This document shows positions 10,151-24,576 of a stretch of 64,000 nt of DNA, piece by piece. The notes under the pieces are model-generated. The model did no database searches and had not been told where the DNA came from. It saw only the letters and a list, made by a program, of their open reading frames with translations. A program made the position numbers and the translations under genes. This stretch comes from Climacium dendroides (taxonomy: Eukaryota > Streptophyta > Bryopsida > Hypnales > Climaciaceae): NCBI GenBank assembly GCA_950106755.1, contig OX467083.1, positions 15,185,029-15,249,028 on the forward strand. Reading direction: 5' to 3'. Position 1 is the first letter of the stretch. Each line of letters starts with the position of its first letter.

Positions 10151-12841
10151 AGGAGGTTCACCTTTAGATGTGTTTTTTGCAATTTTTCTTGTTGATTTTT
10201 GACATTTCAAAGCCGTTTTGTAGACACAATGAGTCAATTGAATGAATTTTTTTTTCACCAATGTGTTTGTATACTAGTTTTGAATCATTTTGTAGTGTAA
10301 AGTTTTTACATTTGAGTAGGTTTAGAAATCAAATTTCACCTCCAAATGTGTTTTTGGGAAAATTTCAGCATCCATTTTCAACACTAAAACATTATGATCT
10401 TGCAATCTATGTGGCCAAATGACTTCAAATTTTCTACATGTCCTCTACAACATATACAGTACAAGATTGTACAGTTGAGATTTGTATAACTTGAAGACAT
10501 TTAGATCCATAAAGCTTCCAAAGCAATGATGTTTTTGAACCCTAGAAATTGAATGTCACTTTGGGGTTAAAGCACTCATCAAATGGGATTAGGAATTGAT
10601 TTTTGAACCTTTTAATATGGCCATGATCCCCACCTACTAACAATCCTATATTTTTGGTTTGAAAATTCATATCAATTCTAGTTCTTATCACATTAATACA
10701 ATTCCACTTGTATTTCAATCAATTCAACGAATTCTTTCTTTGAAAAATACAAGCAACAATCATCACATTACACAAGATATCCAAATTGCAAATCTAGATG
10801 GTCATAGGTTGTTCTAACGTAGTTTTGAAATTAAATGTTAGCATACCAAGGTGAAGTATTAGTTAATCAAGTTTTCTCAAGGGTCTTCTTGTAAGGTAGG
10901 AGGTTCTAAAAGTACACACGCTCTAAAATCGCCCACCTCCTCCTACCTCCTCAAATGTACTCTATTTGTACATGTTGCTTTTTCATAGTCTTTAGTAGTG
11001 TACAAACAATGTACATTTTAGAAAGTGGGCAATTTTAGAGCTCTAACCATTTCAACTTCAAAATTTCATAACAAATTCCACAAAGCTCCAAAAAAATACA
11101 AAATGACTTGAATTAGATGCCATTTCCACTTGTCTTTCAAGAAAATTTAGTAAAAAATATTTCAAAAAGCTTCACCTCCCCAAAATTCAGTTTTAGCTCT
11201 TGAATGGACAATTTATGAACCTCAACCTTGTTAGGTGTTCTTGTACGAGTGGAGATGGTCAATTCAGATAGACAGTCCAACTGCAAAAGTTTCTATGTCC
11301 ATTGATACAATCTGTAAACACAAATAATTACAAGGTTACTATACCTAGATAAGCTATATAAATGCTTGAGGCACTAGATTTTCATGTTTACAATACTTAA
11401 AAAAACCTTGCCCAAATTATTAATTTTAGTAGTTTATATTTTTGAAGTCTACCTTTAGCATCAAAAATCCAATTTTGAAAATGAATTGATTATGATTTTT
11501 CTATTCAAGATTTTGTGCAAGGATGTCCATTGCAAATCTTGATTTTCTAGGAAATGAGCCTCAAATACACTAAATCTTAAAGAAAAAAATCACATTAGAA
11601 ATTCATTTAAAGGAATTGTATAGTAGATTTTGAGAAGCCATAAATTGATTGGGGTTATGCATGATACATCCTTTAACCTCATATTTTTTTGGTGACTTCA
11701 ATTTTAGATTTGACATGTGAAAAGAGGATCAAAACTTGAAAGACTTCAAATCACTTTCACAATTTTAACACCATTCTTAATGATTAGACATTATAATATT
11801 TCAATCTATAAATGATATATATTTTTTTCTTTCCTTTGTGAACTCTAGCATGTCTAGTTTGAATTTGTACTATTACAATTCAGAAAAAATTGACAAAACT
11901 CATCAAAATGTTGGATTTTTGTTCAATTTAGAGCAGATTTCAACAAGCTCAAACAAAAGCCTTGGCATTTAGGGATAAGGCTCCTAGAGGGTGACTTGAT
12001 TGAATCGTACCTGGACCACTAGCACCCTGAATCTTCAATCTGTGTTGAACCAATTTAGTTTCATAGCGTTCTTGAAAGAATTTAATTTCATAGCATTCTT
12101 GAAAGGATTTGCAAACGCCGTTGGGTCAGACCCCTATTTTCAAGGAAAATTAGGGTATCTAAGATGCTTCAACTTTTTGAGTATCTTCGCACTCGGTGTT
12201 AAACAATGTTGTTACTGAAGATCTTAGAAACGAATTTAGACCTACTTCTGGACCGGATTTCCACTGCAAACATCACCCCTACCACCAAGTGCGAACATAC
12301 CTTTTGTCAGGTAGTCTGGCACAGATTCTCTCACATCTTCAGGTCAACAATGAAAACGAGTGGATGAGCTTGTCACACAAGAACCCCTTTCCAGTAGAAA
12401 CGAACATATGTAGAGCACACACTCCCACATTATCACCCAACAACAGATGCTGTGGAACCACCCACAATCAGTATTCAGTGTTGGGGCAAAACTGAGACCT
12501 GTGAGCATAGTGTTTTCTATTCAAATGTAGCAGAGGCAACAGTATCAAGCGACACTGCCGTAGATCATCGAAGAAATGAGTCGAGCCACAATGGTGAACT
12601 CGAGGCTTCCATACAAATGAAAGTCAAGGACTAAAATAACACATCTTATTAATAATGTAGTTGGATACGGTACAGAGATCAGCTGTACTGTACATCCAAA
12701 GTCTATATTATTCTAGATACGTAGTAAAACAGATGGGGCATGAGGAGCTCAGGTATTTAACACAACCTGAAGGATCTGCTGTGAGCTCATGAGCTATGAG
12801 CAGTGCAAGTTTGTATTCAGCAACGGAGGTTCTCATTACTA

Positions 12842-15673
<2,832 letters not shown>

Positions 15674-18254
15674 CGTGAAGGACCTCAACGTCGACCTCCA
15701 CTTGCCAGGAATCGGTACACAGACGGTTTTGGTTGTATTCACAAGGAACTTTGGGGTGCATTCCCAGGCAATGAGTCGACGAAAGCTTCTGACGAACTCA
15801 GCGGAAAAGATGCCACTCCGGCAAACTTGAGGACACGCAGAAGTGGGAAGAACATTTTCTGGCTGCAGAAGGAATACAGAAACTCAAAAAAGTAGGAGCC
15901 CTGTAACTTCACACTATGGTCGTCCAAGTCAAGCTTTAGTGGGATTAGTGGTCAAATTTTGTGGAAAGTTCAAAGAAATGGACAATAAATAGGCAATAAA
16001 ATTATAGGAATTGGAGCCTTGGGTCGGCTATAGTGTGAAGCCTTCAAAGGTCAAGTTGAAGTCCAAATTTATACCATTTGTTTGACTTCTATCCTTCTCT
16101 CTTCACATCAATTCATCCAAATTCTGAAATTTTTCATGAAGTCTCATCCATGTGTCAATTTATATAAGCAAAAGATAAAAAAAAACATGAGGAAAAAAGT
16201 AAAAAATGGCCTTGGAAAAACAATCACAGTACATGCTCTCATCATCGAACAAGGAATATGAAGGGTATAAATTGGAATAAAAGAGGATTGCCATTGAAGG
16301 GAGGTAGGTTCAGTGAATGCAAAGACTCCCTATTGTAATGGTGGAGATTAGGTTTCAAACCCCCAATGGCAACAAATGACAAATAACAAAGGAAGGAGCA
16401 TATTGCAAAACAATCCAATTTAGCAACTGAGATCTTGTCAGTTTCTGACATTTTATGAAAAAAATTCGACAAACTCTCAACCATAGTTTGGGGTTCCATT
16501 TTTGGCCTGCCCAAACTATGGTCAAGAGTTTGTCACCATGTAGGCATTCAACTACCATATAGGTAGTTTAGAAGGTGACAGACTTTGGACTATACCTTTT
16601 AGTGTGAAGGCTCGAGAGGCCGGACTTTGGCTTTTGAGAAATCTGATTGGTAGAAATCCACGACCTCCCGACCTTCAGCCATAGAATGAAGTGGCCCTTA
16701 TTAAAAGATCAACAAGCATCAATTGGATATTAGGTTGGACTTCTTTACCACTTGGCATCTTTGACGTGAAAATTTTTTAAGCAACAATCCAATGCTTTCA
16801 AATCTTCAAGAATATACATTCTTTTAACCTTTAACTAGTGCGCCATATGCCATTGTCACAACCAAAGTAAAAATAAATGTAATTATAATTTTCTAATTTT
16901 TTATTCCCTCTTTTTCAAAAAAAGATTTGTGTTTTTTTTGTGTTATACAAAGGAAACATGGATCTTTTTCAAAAATAGAAGGAGTAATTCCAAAAATTCA
17001 TAACTTTCACACTATAAGTCCAAGTGTCACAAGACAAAGTGTGCTATACATTATTGTTACATTAAAATAAAATAAAATAATGAATTATAGATTTTATAAT
17101 AAATTTTTTAATTCATAATAAAAACTTTGAAATTCTCTATCTTTTTTGCCATGACTTTTCTAAATAATTTCAAATTTTTACAAAAAAAATCTGAAATTTT
17201 TAGCACTCATAGAAGGTATAGGATTTCATCTTTGAAAAACAAATACAAAAATTTTCACTATTTATATTTTGTTGGAAAATGGCAGCAAAGAGAAAGAAAG
17301 ATTGTGAAACTTGAATCCATGGGTATAGACCTATTTTTTCAAGGTTAACGGTTTCTCCAAGAACAAGTGTAGGGTTTGGAACTTTGGCCCTCAATTTTAT
17401 TATGGATTTTGGGGAGTACCACTAAATTGATTTAAATCATTAGCGAGTGTGCAAAAATAATGTCACTACAATGTACAAGTGTTTGTTTTTTTAGAAATTA
17501 ACACAATATCTCAGTATGAACATAAATTATAAATAGAATAATTTGGATAACTTAATGAATAAGTGTACAATGACTATTTATCATTTTATCTTACTATTTG
17601 TTTAAGTTAATTTAATTAGTGTGCCTCAAATTAAAATATTAACTTGCACTAGTTTTAGAAATATGCAAATATATATGACAATATGACATATTGATATGGA
17701 AATTCACAATAATGTGAAACTAACTAGGCCACATTCTTTTGAAACTCATCCAATTAAGGTAGACAAGCCTATTATTACCCTGATTAGCAATCTAAATATT
17801 TTTAGGCCAACTCCAAAAAGGATACATATTTTTCAAAGATGTGCATTTGTTCTACAAATCAAACCAATATAGAATTATAATTTTTTTAAATTATAATTGT
17901 AATTTTTGTGAATTTCTATAGTGGTCGCCTTAAAATTACAAAATTGATAATAGAGTGGAGTCATAAATGTCTTACAAGCAACCCATAATCATTTTTTCAT
18001 GTATCCAATAGTACTTAAGCATTCATCATTACAAGACTGACACGTTACTTCTTATTGGCATTAGTGTAGTGATTTTGTCAAAAAATAAACGAATTTGGAT
18101 GAGTTTTGGGCTCAAGGTTTGGGGAAAAAATTGGGAGTGAAAGCAGGATGATGGAAATAGATAGCCAAGTGGAAATGGGCTAGTCTATCTTGCAGACATG
18201 ATGGTTTCACATTATTCAAAATCTCACACTAATTGAATTAATAAGAATAACAAG
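15674..18254. other. intergenic, AT-rich
   Basis: 15674-15930 is less AT-rich and is likely promoter and 5' UTR of the AKR gene. The remainder has no supported gene. A 25-bp hairpin lies at 16468-16534. The rest is very AT-rich with short homopolymers. Confidence 0.5.
16468..16534. repeat. hairpin with 25-bp arms
   Basis: The left arm 16468-16492 (starts GACAAACTCTCAACC) and right arm 16510-16534 are reverse complements with one mismatch, separated by a loop of about 17 nt. Confidence 0.85.
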
Positions 18255-18331
18255 CACTACAAGGAGAATTGTGGTCGAATTGACAAAAAAAAATGACAAA
18301 ATTTTGTCAATTCCTTTGTCAATTAGGAGGG

Positions 18332-18770
18332 CTGATTCAAGTCAATTTGGACACCTGTTTGACAAGATTTTGTAACTCCATTGACAAAATTATGTCAATC
18401 ACATGACAGAATTCTGTCAATTCGGACATTCTATAACTTCAAAATTTTAATTTACACATAAGGGGTTTGACTACTTAGAGGCTACCACGTGGCATATGCC
18501 ATGTCAAAATTAAGTATAAAAAATTGCCGAGTAAGCACACCCACCCACATAGCACAATCACCTCTGATTCAAGTCAATTTGGACACCTGTTTGACAAGAT
18601 TTTGTAACTCCATTGACAAAATTATGTCAATCACATGACAGAATTCTATCAATTCGGACATTCTATAACTTCAAAATTTTAATTTACACATAAGGGGTCT
18701 GACTACTTAGAGGCTACCACGTGGCATATGCCATGTCAAAATTAAATATAAAAAATTGCCGAATAAGCAC
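18332..18770 (+). repeat. near-identical direct duplication, about 208 bp
   Basis: Copies at 18332-18540 and 18564-18770 start CTGATTCAAGTCAATTTGG and differ at only a few bases, which indicates a recent duplication inside the CACTA element. Confidence 0.9.
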
Positions 18771-18802
18771 AGTCACCTCAACAAACAACCCACATGGCAC
18801 AA

Positions 18803-19512
18803 CCACCTAAGCAAATAGAACAAGTGATCAAGCCATTTAAGCACCCAACAAGTGCCAACACACACATATCAAAGAACATGAGTGTTGGCTAATATATACA
18901 AGGCAGTGGAACATTTACCAATACATATGGGATAAGTGTGTTAGGAGAGGAGGAGGAGAACCAAGTGAATTTCGAAATTGTTTAAAAATTAGATTTTCAA
19001 ACCGGATTTAGGCATAGTAAATTAATTTTTTTCAAAAATCTTTTAACTAAGATTAGTTGGAAAATCAAATGAAGTTCCACCTCCAAAAATCCGTTTGAGA
19101 TTTCAGGTCTCCAATAAAAAGTTATAGACAAATTTCAGACCGGGTGTTTGAAAAGTTTGAAATTCACTTCAAACACCCGGTCTGAAATTTGTCTATAACT
19201 TTTTATTGGAGACCTGAAATCTCAAACGGATTTTTGGAGGTGGAACTTCATTTGATTTTCCAACTAATCTTAGTTAAAAGGTTTTTGAAAAAATTAATTT
19301 ACTATGCCTAAATCCGGTTTGAAAATCTACTTTTTAAACAATTTCGGAATTCACTTGGTTCTCTTCCTCTCCTAATACACTTATCCCATATGTATTAGTA
19401 AATGTTCTATTGCCTTGTGTATATTAGCCAACACTCATATTCTTAACAAGTGAGTGTTGGTACTTATTGGGTGTTTAAATGGCTTGATCACTAGTTGTAT
19501 TTGCTTAGGTGG
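18803..19512. repeat. large fold-back, arms about 350 bp, family copy 2
   Basis: Arm 18803-19152 and arm 19168-19512 are near-perfect reverse complements around a 15-nt centre. For example, CGGGTGTTTGAA pairs with TTCAAACACCCG, and the outer ends are CCACCTAAGCAAAT and ATTTGCTTAGGTGG. Diverged copies are at 7215-7465 and 35269-35585. Confidence 0.93.
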
Positions 19513-19513
19513 C

Positions 19514-19700
19514 ACTCTATGGTTTGTTGTTTGACTAGGGTTTTGGATTCTTTGGGTTTTGTGGATTCTATTAATAAAGATCTTGATAAATAATCAACAA
19601 GAAGTTGACACTCTATGGTTTGTTGTTTGACTAGGGTTTTGGATTCTTTGAGTTTTGTGGATTCTATTAATAAAGATCTTGATAAAAGATTAACAAGAAG
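19514..19700 (+). repeat. tandem duplication, about 95 bp
   Basis: Two copies of a unit running from CACTCTATGGTTTGTTG through GATTCTATTAATAAAGATC lie just right of the fold-back. Confidence 0.8.
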
Positions 19701-20818
19701 TTGACAAAAAATTGACAGGTCTGTCCTAATTGACAAAATAAGGTTGTTAAAAGTGATTGCTGTCAATTTGGGCAAAATTTTGTCAAATGCTTGTCATCTA
19801 GGGCTGCAATCCCTTGTAGTGAGGGCTCAAAATTATTATCAGTTTAAAATTGTTGTCAATACCAAAAATTTGTCAAAATTAGAGCAAACTTTAATATCTT
19901 AGCCAACACTGATGTGTGCGAGGGAAGTCACAATTATTAATCATATAAAGACAAATTGCAACTACAGCTAAGAAAAATTTAAAGCATAACATTCAAATGT
20001 AATACACAAAAGTTATAAGAGGTCAAAATTAAACTTGTAAATTTTCTAAAACTACATACTCTAATTTCATTGTCTTCAAATTGAATGTTGTATAAAAAGC
20101 ATCTAAGATAAATAAATTCAAAATCGACATCTTGTAATTACACAATATGATATTTGATGTTCTTGGATATCAGATTTCATTACATTTTTATGCATAGTGT
20201 CAATATATATTAAGGTACTTCCTGAAATTTTTACAATGAGGTTCTATAAACATGTCCGATTTTGAAGAGGTTGTCTAATTTTGAGTGCTCCTCCTCAACC
20301 CTTTTTTTAAGGATTTTGGTAGAAAGTCAAACTAGCTATATTTTCCTTTCCTTCTGTTGCCCACATGGCAAGGGATAAATTTTTTTCAATGATTTTTATT
20401 ACCTATTGTCTTTCTTTTGGATGCTCCATCTAGCACAAGTAGCTTGAAAGTGATGGAAAATTTTAGCACTTGAAGTAATTTTTATAAAGCAAAAAAAGTA
20501 AAATTCTTTGGAAGTGGTCATATGCTTTGGCTCTTAGAACATTTATTATTACAAAAATATGGCAAATTCATTTATCATTTTTTAGGGGCTTAGATACCAT
20601 CTTACAAAGTATGAAATGAAAACTAACAATTTACTTTTAGAATATGCACATAGTGGCACATAACTTAAGAAAATAATAGATATCTTGGTAGAAAAAGAAG
20701 GCTAAGTGAGGGCCCATCTACTCAAGAGCAAACCCTAAACCAAGCATGGATTTAAGACTTCTACTAATACCACCTAAATACTAACCTCAAAGCCCACGTC
20801 AATGATTTGTTGTAGTTG

Positions 20819-21092
20819 CCCATTTGTCGTAGGCTTCATCATAAAAAAAGGGCTCCAAAGTGAAGATTTTCTAAGAATACATTCCTACCACTCATTCTAG
20901 GTGAGTGTCTAAGGAATTTTGCTTCATAAATGCAATAGCTTTCATCCTCCACTTACCCATTTGTTATAGGCCTCATCGTAAAAAAAGGTCTCTAAAGTAA
21001 AGATTTTCTAAGAATACATTCATACCACTCATTCTAGATGGGTGACTAAGGAATTTTACTTCAAAAATGCAATAGCTTTCATCCTCTACTAA
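20819..21092 (+). repeat. two-copy tandem repeat, about 137-bp unit
   Basis: Both copies run CCCATTTGT, CTCATC.TAAAAAAAGG, GATTTTCTAAGAATACATTC, CACTCATTCTAG, CAATAGCTTTCATCCTC, with scattered differences. Confidence 0.85.
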
Positions 21093-21142
21093 CCCTAAAA
21101 CTTAGACTATAGAAACTTCAATCAACCTATAGTACTCAACAA

Positions 21143-21348
21143 ATGCCTTTACTCTCAAAACATTACATAAGTCTGAGTCTAAATTATGCCTTTACTCTCA
21201 AAACATTACATGAGTCTGAGTCTAGATTATACCTTTACTCTCAAAACATTACATGAGTCTAAATTATGCCTTTACTCTCAAAACATTACATGAGTCTAAA
21301 TTATGCCTTTACTCTCAAAACATTACATGAGTCCGAGTCTAGATTACG
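21143..21348 (+). repeat. five-copy tandem repeat, 37-43-bp unit
   Basis: Five units of GCCTTTACTCTCAAAACATT followed by ACATGAGTCT. Units with and without an extra GAGTCT differ in length. Confidence 0.9.
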
Positions 21349-21520
21349 TCAAAGACGATTGAGAGGATTTAGTTCTCAAAATAATACATGAGTCTAGATT
21401 ACATCAAAGAAGGGATTTAATTCAAAGGGAAGCTCCATATGCTTCTTGGCATTGTTCAACATGAATAATTTGAACAAGCTTTGTTGGGTCTTCAAGCTAT
21501 GACAGTGTGATGTTGTAAGA

Positions 21521-21908
21521 CATGTGAAATCAAGTGTTTTACCTTGTCAACCTCAACCAACTTCAACTTATAGTAATACTCCATGAGAATTGAGAAATGT
21601 TTGGAGAAACTCTCCTATGCCTTGCTTTGCAACTAATATTGCAAGTGGAATTAAGTGTTTTATCTTGTCAACTTCTACCAACTTTAGCTCATAGTAATAC
21701 TCCATAAGAACTTACATGTGAAATCAAGTGTTTTACCTTGTCAACCTCAACCAACTTCAACTTATAGTAATACTCCATGAGAATTGAGAAGTGTTTGGAG
21801 AAACTCTCCTATGCCTTGCTTTGCAACTAATATTGCGAGTGGAATTAAGTATTTTATCTTGTCAACTTCTACCAACTTTAGCTCATAGTAATACTCCATA
21901 AGAACTAA
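21521..21908 (+). repeat. two-copy tandem repeat, 194-bp unit
   Basis: Copies start at 21521 and 21715 (CATGTGAAATCAAGTG). Each unit has two related halves (TTGTCAACCTCAACCAACTT and TTGTCAACTTCTACCAACTT), so it arose by two rounds of duplication. Confidence 0.88.
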
Positions 21909-22440
21909 CAAGTGTTTAGGGCTCTCCTCTGCTTTGTTCTACATCCATATATTGTAGGTACACTACACGCAATGCATCCATAACATTGTTGGAGGGGAAG
22001 CATGCTTCCAACTCCCTCAACAATTGAGGGATTGCCCTTGCAAAGAACAAATATCCCATGTTCTACAATGTAAGGGCACGAATAAATCAATAACTTTAAT
22101 GAATAAGGTCTATGAATCTTTACACCAGTGTTCACAAAATTGGCTAAAATTCAGTCCATTGCTACATAAAGTTTTCAGTAGCTAAATGTACATTGGAGAA
22201 AATCCTTGAAAAAACTAGATTTTAGTCAAGACTACAACAAATAGTAAAACTTGATAGCCAATTTGCAACTTCCTCCACATTGAAATTAGCATCTATTTTG
22301 TTTGTTTTGTGTCATAGTACTCTCAATAATCTTTTACAACTTGTAAAATCCTTTCTTTTCTATTCTTTATTAATACTGCTTACTCTCAAGATGGCCAAAA
22401 TTGATGCATGTTTGTCTCAAGGTAACATATTGCACTAAAG

Positions 22441-24576
22441 TCCATAAATTAGTTCTGGGATCACTGCTCTACACACATAAACAGAAACCAGAACTTCTAC
22501 GTCGGATCAAGACGAGACTGTGGACCAGTGACTTGAGCAACTGAAACAAACCGCAGTACTTCAAATAAACAACTGAACCAACAGTAGCTGCAACACCAGT
22601 GTCATTCACAAACTCAAATGAGCGGTGGGAGCTGAAACGAACAGCAGTAAGTGAAGAATAACCACCGCCACCTGAAGCTGCTGAAAATGGAGGTCATTTG
22701 ATATGACTAACTGAAATAAAATCAGCAGTTAATGGGGACTACGACTATGACTTTTCAGTGTACATCACATGAAGCTTGCTAACCGCCCTGAATCCGGACA
22801 CTCTGTTTCGCATGTTGAATCTGGACAAGAATCGAGGATAGGAGGCAGTCACATATAATCATGCACGATCATTTCATAGATCATGCGGAAAGACAGAAAA
22901 ATAATGCCGTATTATTCAGAACTTCTGCACCGTTAAAATAGAAGCGAGTTTGGTGTCGCAGACGAAGCTTTGTGTCATTGAAACACTTGTAATTGAAAAC
23001 ACACGTTAGCAAATAGTAAGAAATAAAATCAAAACACCAGCAATACTTAGACAGCACATCAAGCACACCTATGTGGCCCTAGTTTTTATCATCGACTTTT
23101 TAAGCTAATCCTAGCAAAGCTTACAATACTCGTCATTGTTCTAAGTTCGTGGCCATCATATCGAAACAGAACCAGGCAGAGTGAAACCGCCCTGAATCGT
23201 AATCCTGGATCTTAATCACCGATCCCCTAATTATTGAGATCAAGAACAACAAAACTCCTGAATCAAACAGGCACACTCCATTCCTGAATCAAACCAAACG
23301 AAAATCGTACACTCCATCTCATCAAATAGGATTGTCAAACGAAATACAACCGTATACAACAGCTGTAATCCATTCTTCTTGGATTCCAAATACCGATTCT
23401 CTAATGAAGGAACCCAAAAGAACAACAAACGCACTCTATAGTCCCAAGCAAACGCTCTCCAATCCCCGAATCAAACCAGTCCAAACTCCTAACCTCCATG
23501 TCCACTATAGCATTTTCAACCTTAACGCGTACAAACATACTAGCTGTAATTAATATGATTCCGTTCTTTCTGGAATCCAAACACCGATTCCCTACAAAAG
23601 CAACGTAACAACCCCCGTCCTCAGACCACAGGAGCGTCACACCGTCCATCTCGACGATCGGATTGTCTACTTTGATTTTGTGACACTCTAAGTCTACTAA
23701 ACGCTTCCTCCTGATGCTCCTAACAAACAGTCAGCTAATCCAAAAATGGGATAGTGCAGTAAGAGACGGTGCATTAAAGATTCAAGAAAGATGAACTGCA
23801 GATTGCATCACTCGGATCAGGTCACTCAAATCAGCACATACAGATATCAAATTCAAAGCATCGGTCAATCCTTGGCAAAGCACCACTACCAGCTGCACTC
23901 GACATGAACAATAAAAAAGATCCCTTAAGAGCCCTAACGTGATCCCTCAAAGCGCCTAATTCGACAAAATTCGAAACATCAGTGTAACTGGTAGACGAAA
24001 CATATTGAAAGATCTGGCAAACCAAAAAAACAAGGCAAAAGATACCCATACCTCAGTCCATAAACGACTTCTGAACAATATAGAGACTGATGTCACAAAA
24101 AGAGAAGAAAGCAAAATAAGGTTCTCCTACTGCTCGTCTTCGCCTCAATGCCTTGAATTGTTCACTTCAACTGGTGACACATTCAACCTTTCGAGAACAA
24201 ATCACGCATAAAAATCACACCACGGCTCAGAGAGATGAATAAAAATAATGGCAAAAAGTATACATTAGCAGCTTCACTATTGCAATCCCCAAAACTTCAG
24301 ACATCTTATTGCTAGCGATGAAATTGCATCCCTGAAGAGTTGTGAAAGAGAGACGATTCCATAGTTCGAAATTAGGTCAGTAGTGTCCAAATGATTCTGG
24401 TCAAGCGTATCAGTTGCGATACAACCCACGATAACAAGTTACAAGATAATCCAGCGGCATGAATCACAAAATCTGGGGCAGTGGAGAGTCCTCCTTATGC
24501 CCGTTTAGGGTTTAGCGCTCAGAAACCTCTCGTCTAGGGTTTAGAGTACACAAACCTCCCGTTACAAACCTCCCGT
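22441..24576 (-). other. probable 3' flank of the helicase gene; no supported coding exon
   Basis: The base composition is more balanced than the repeats on its left. 24484-24570 contains TTTAGGGTTTAG (telo-box-like) and a 14-bp motif twice (CAAACCTCCCGTT). Around 23270-23610 a diverged unit recurs (GGATTCCAAATACCGATTCT and GGAATCCAAACACCGATTCC). I looked for an exon encoding the missing helicase C terminus and did not find one. Confidence 0.4.

Larger units (their letters stand above)
8893..12640. other. intergenic, AT-rich, diverged repeats
   Basis: This stretch has no gene I can support. 9161-9400 has a short hydrophobic open frame on the - strand. 9690-10150 holds about three diverged units of roughly 180 bp. 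12056-12109 is a 27-bp motif in two copies (TTCATAGCRTTCTTGAAA). Open frames at 12196-12634 are short, of biased composition and without recognisable similarity; they may be in the 3' flank of the aldo-keto reductase gene. Confidence 0.5.
18255..19821. mobile_element. nonautonomous CACTA-type element with nested fold-back
   Basis: The ends are CACTACAAGG at 18255 and its complement CCTTGTAGTG ending at 19821, the terminal signature of CACTA (En/Spm) transposons. Subterminal regions are rich in short repeats of TTGACAAAATTTTGTCAA type, as expected for transposase-binding regions. Flanking trinucleotides are AAG and AGG, so the 3-bp target duplication is imperfect. There is no transposase. The interior contains a duplicated segment of about 208 bp (18332-18540 and 18564-18770) and a fold-back with arms of about 350 bp. 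Confidence 0.75.
19822..22440. other. intergenic with several tandem duplications
   Basis: There is no supported gene. The stretch holds duplications at 20819-21092 (period about 137), 21143-21348 (about 43 then 37) and 21521-21908 (period 194). The only open frame of note (21905-22135, - strand) is within repeat-like sequence and is not recognisable. Confidence 0.55.

Noticed and set aside
12196..12634. Two overlapping + strand open frames
   Set aside because: Composition and lack of motifs suggest noncoding 3' flank of the AKR gene.
24484..24570. TTTAGGGTTTAG considered as an interstitial telomere array
   Set aside because: Only about two units; more like a telo-box or chance.
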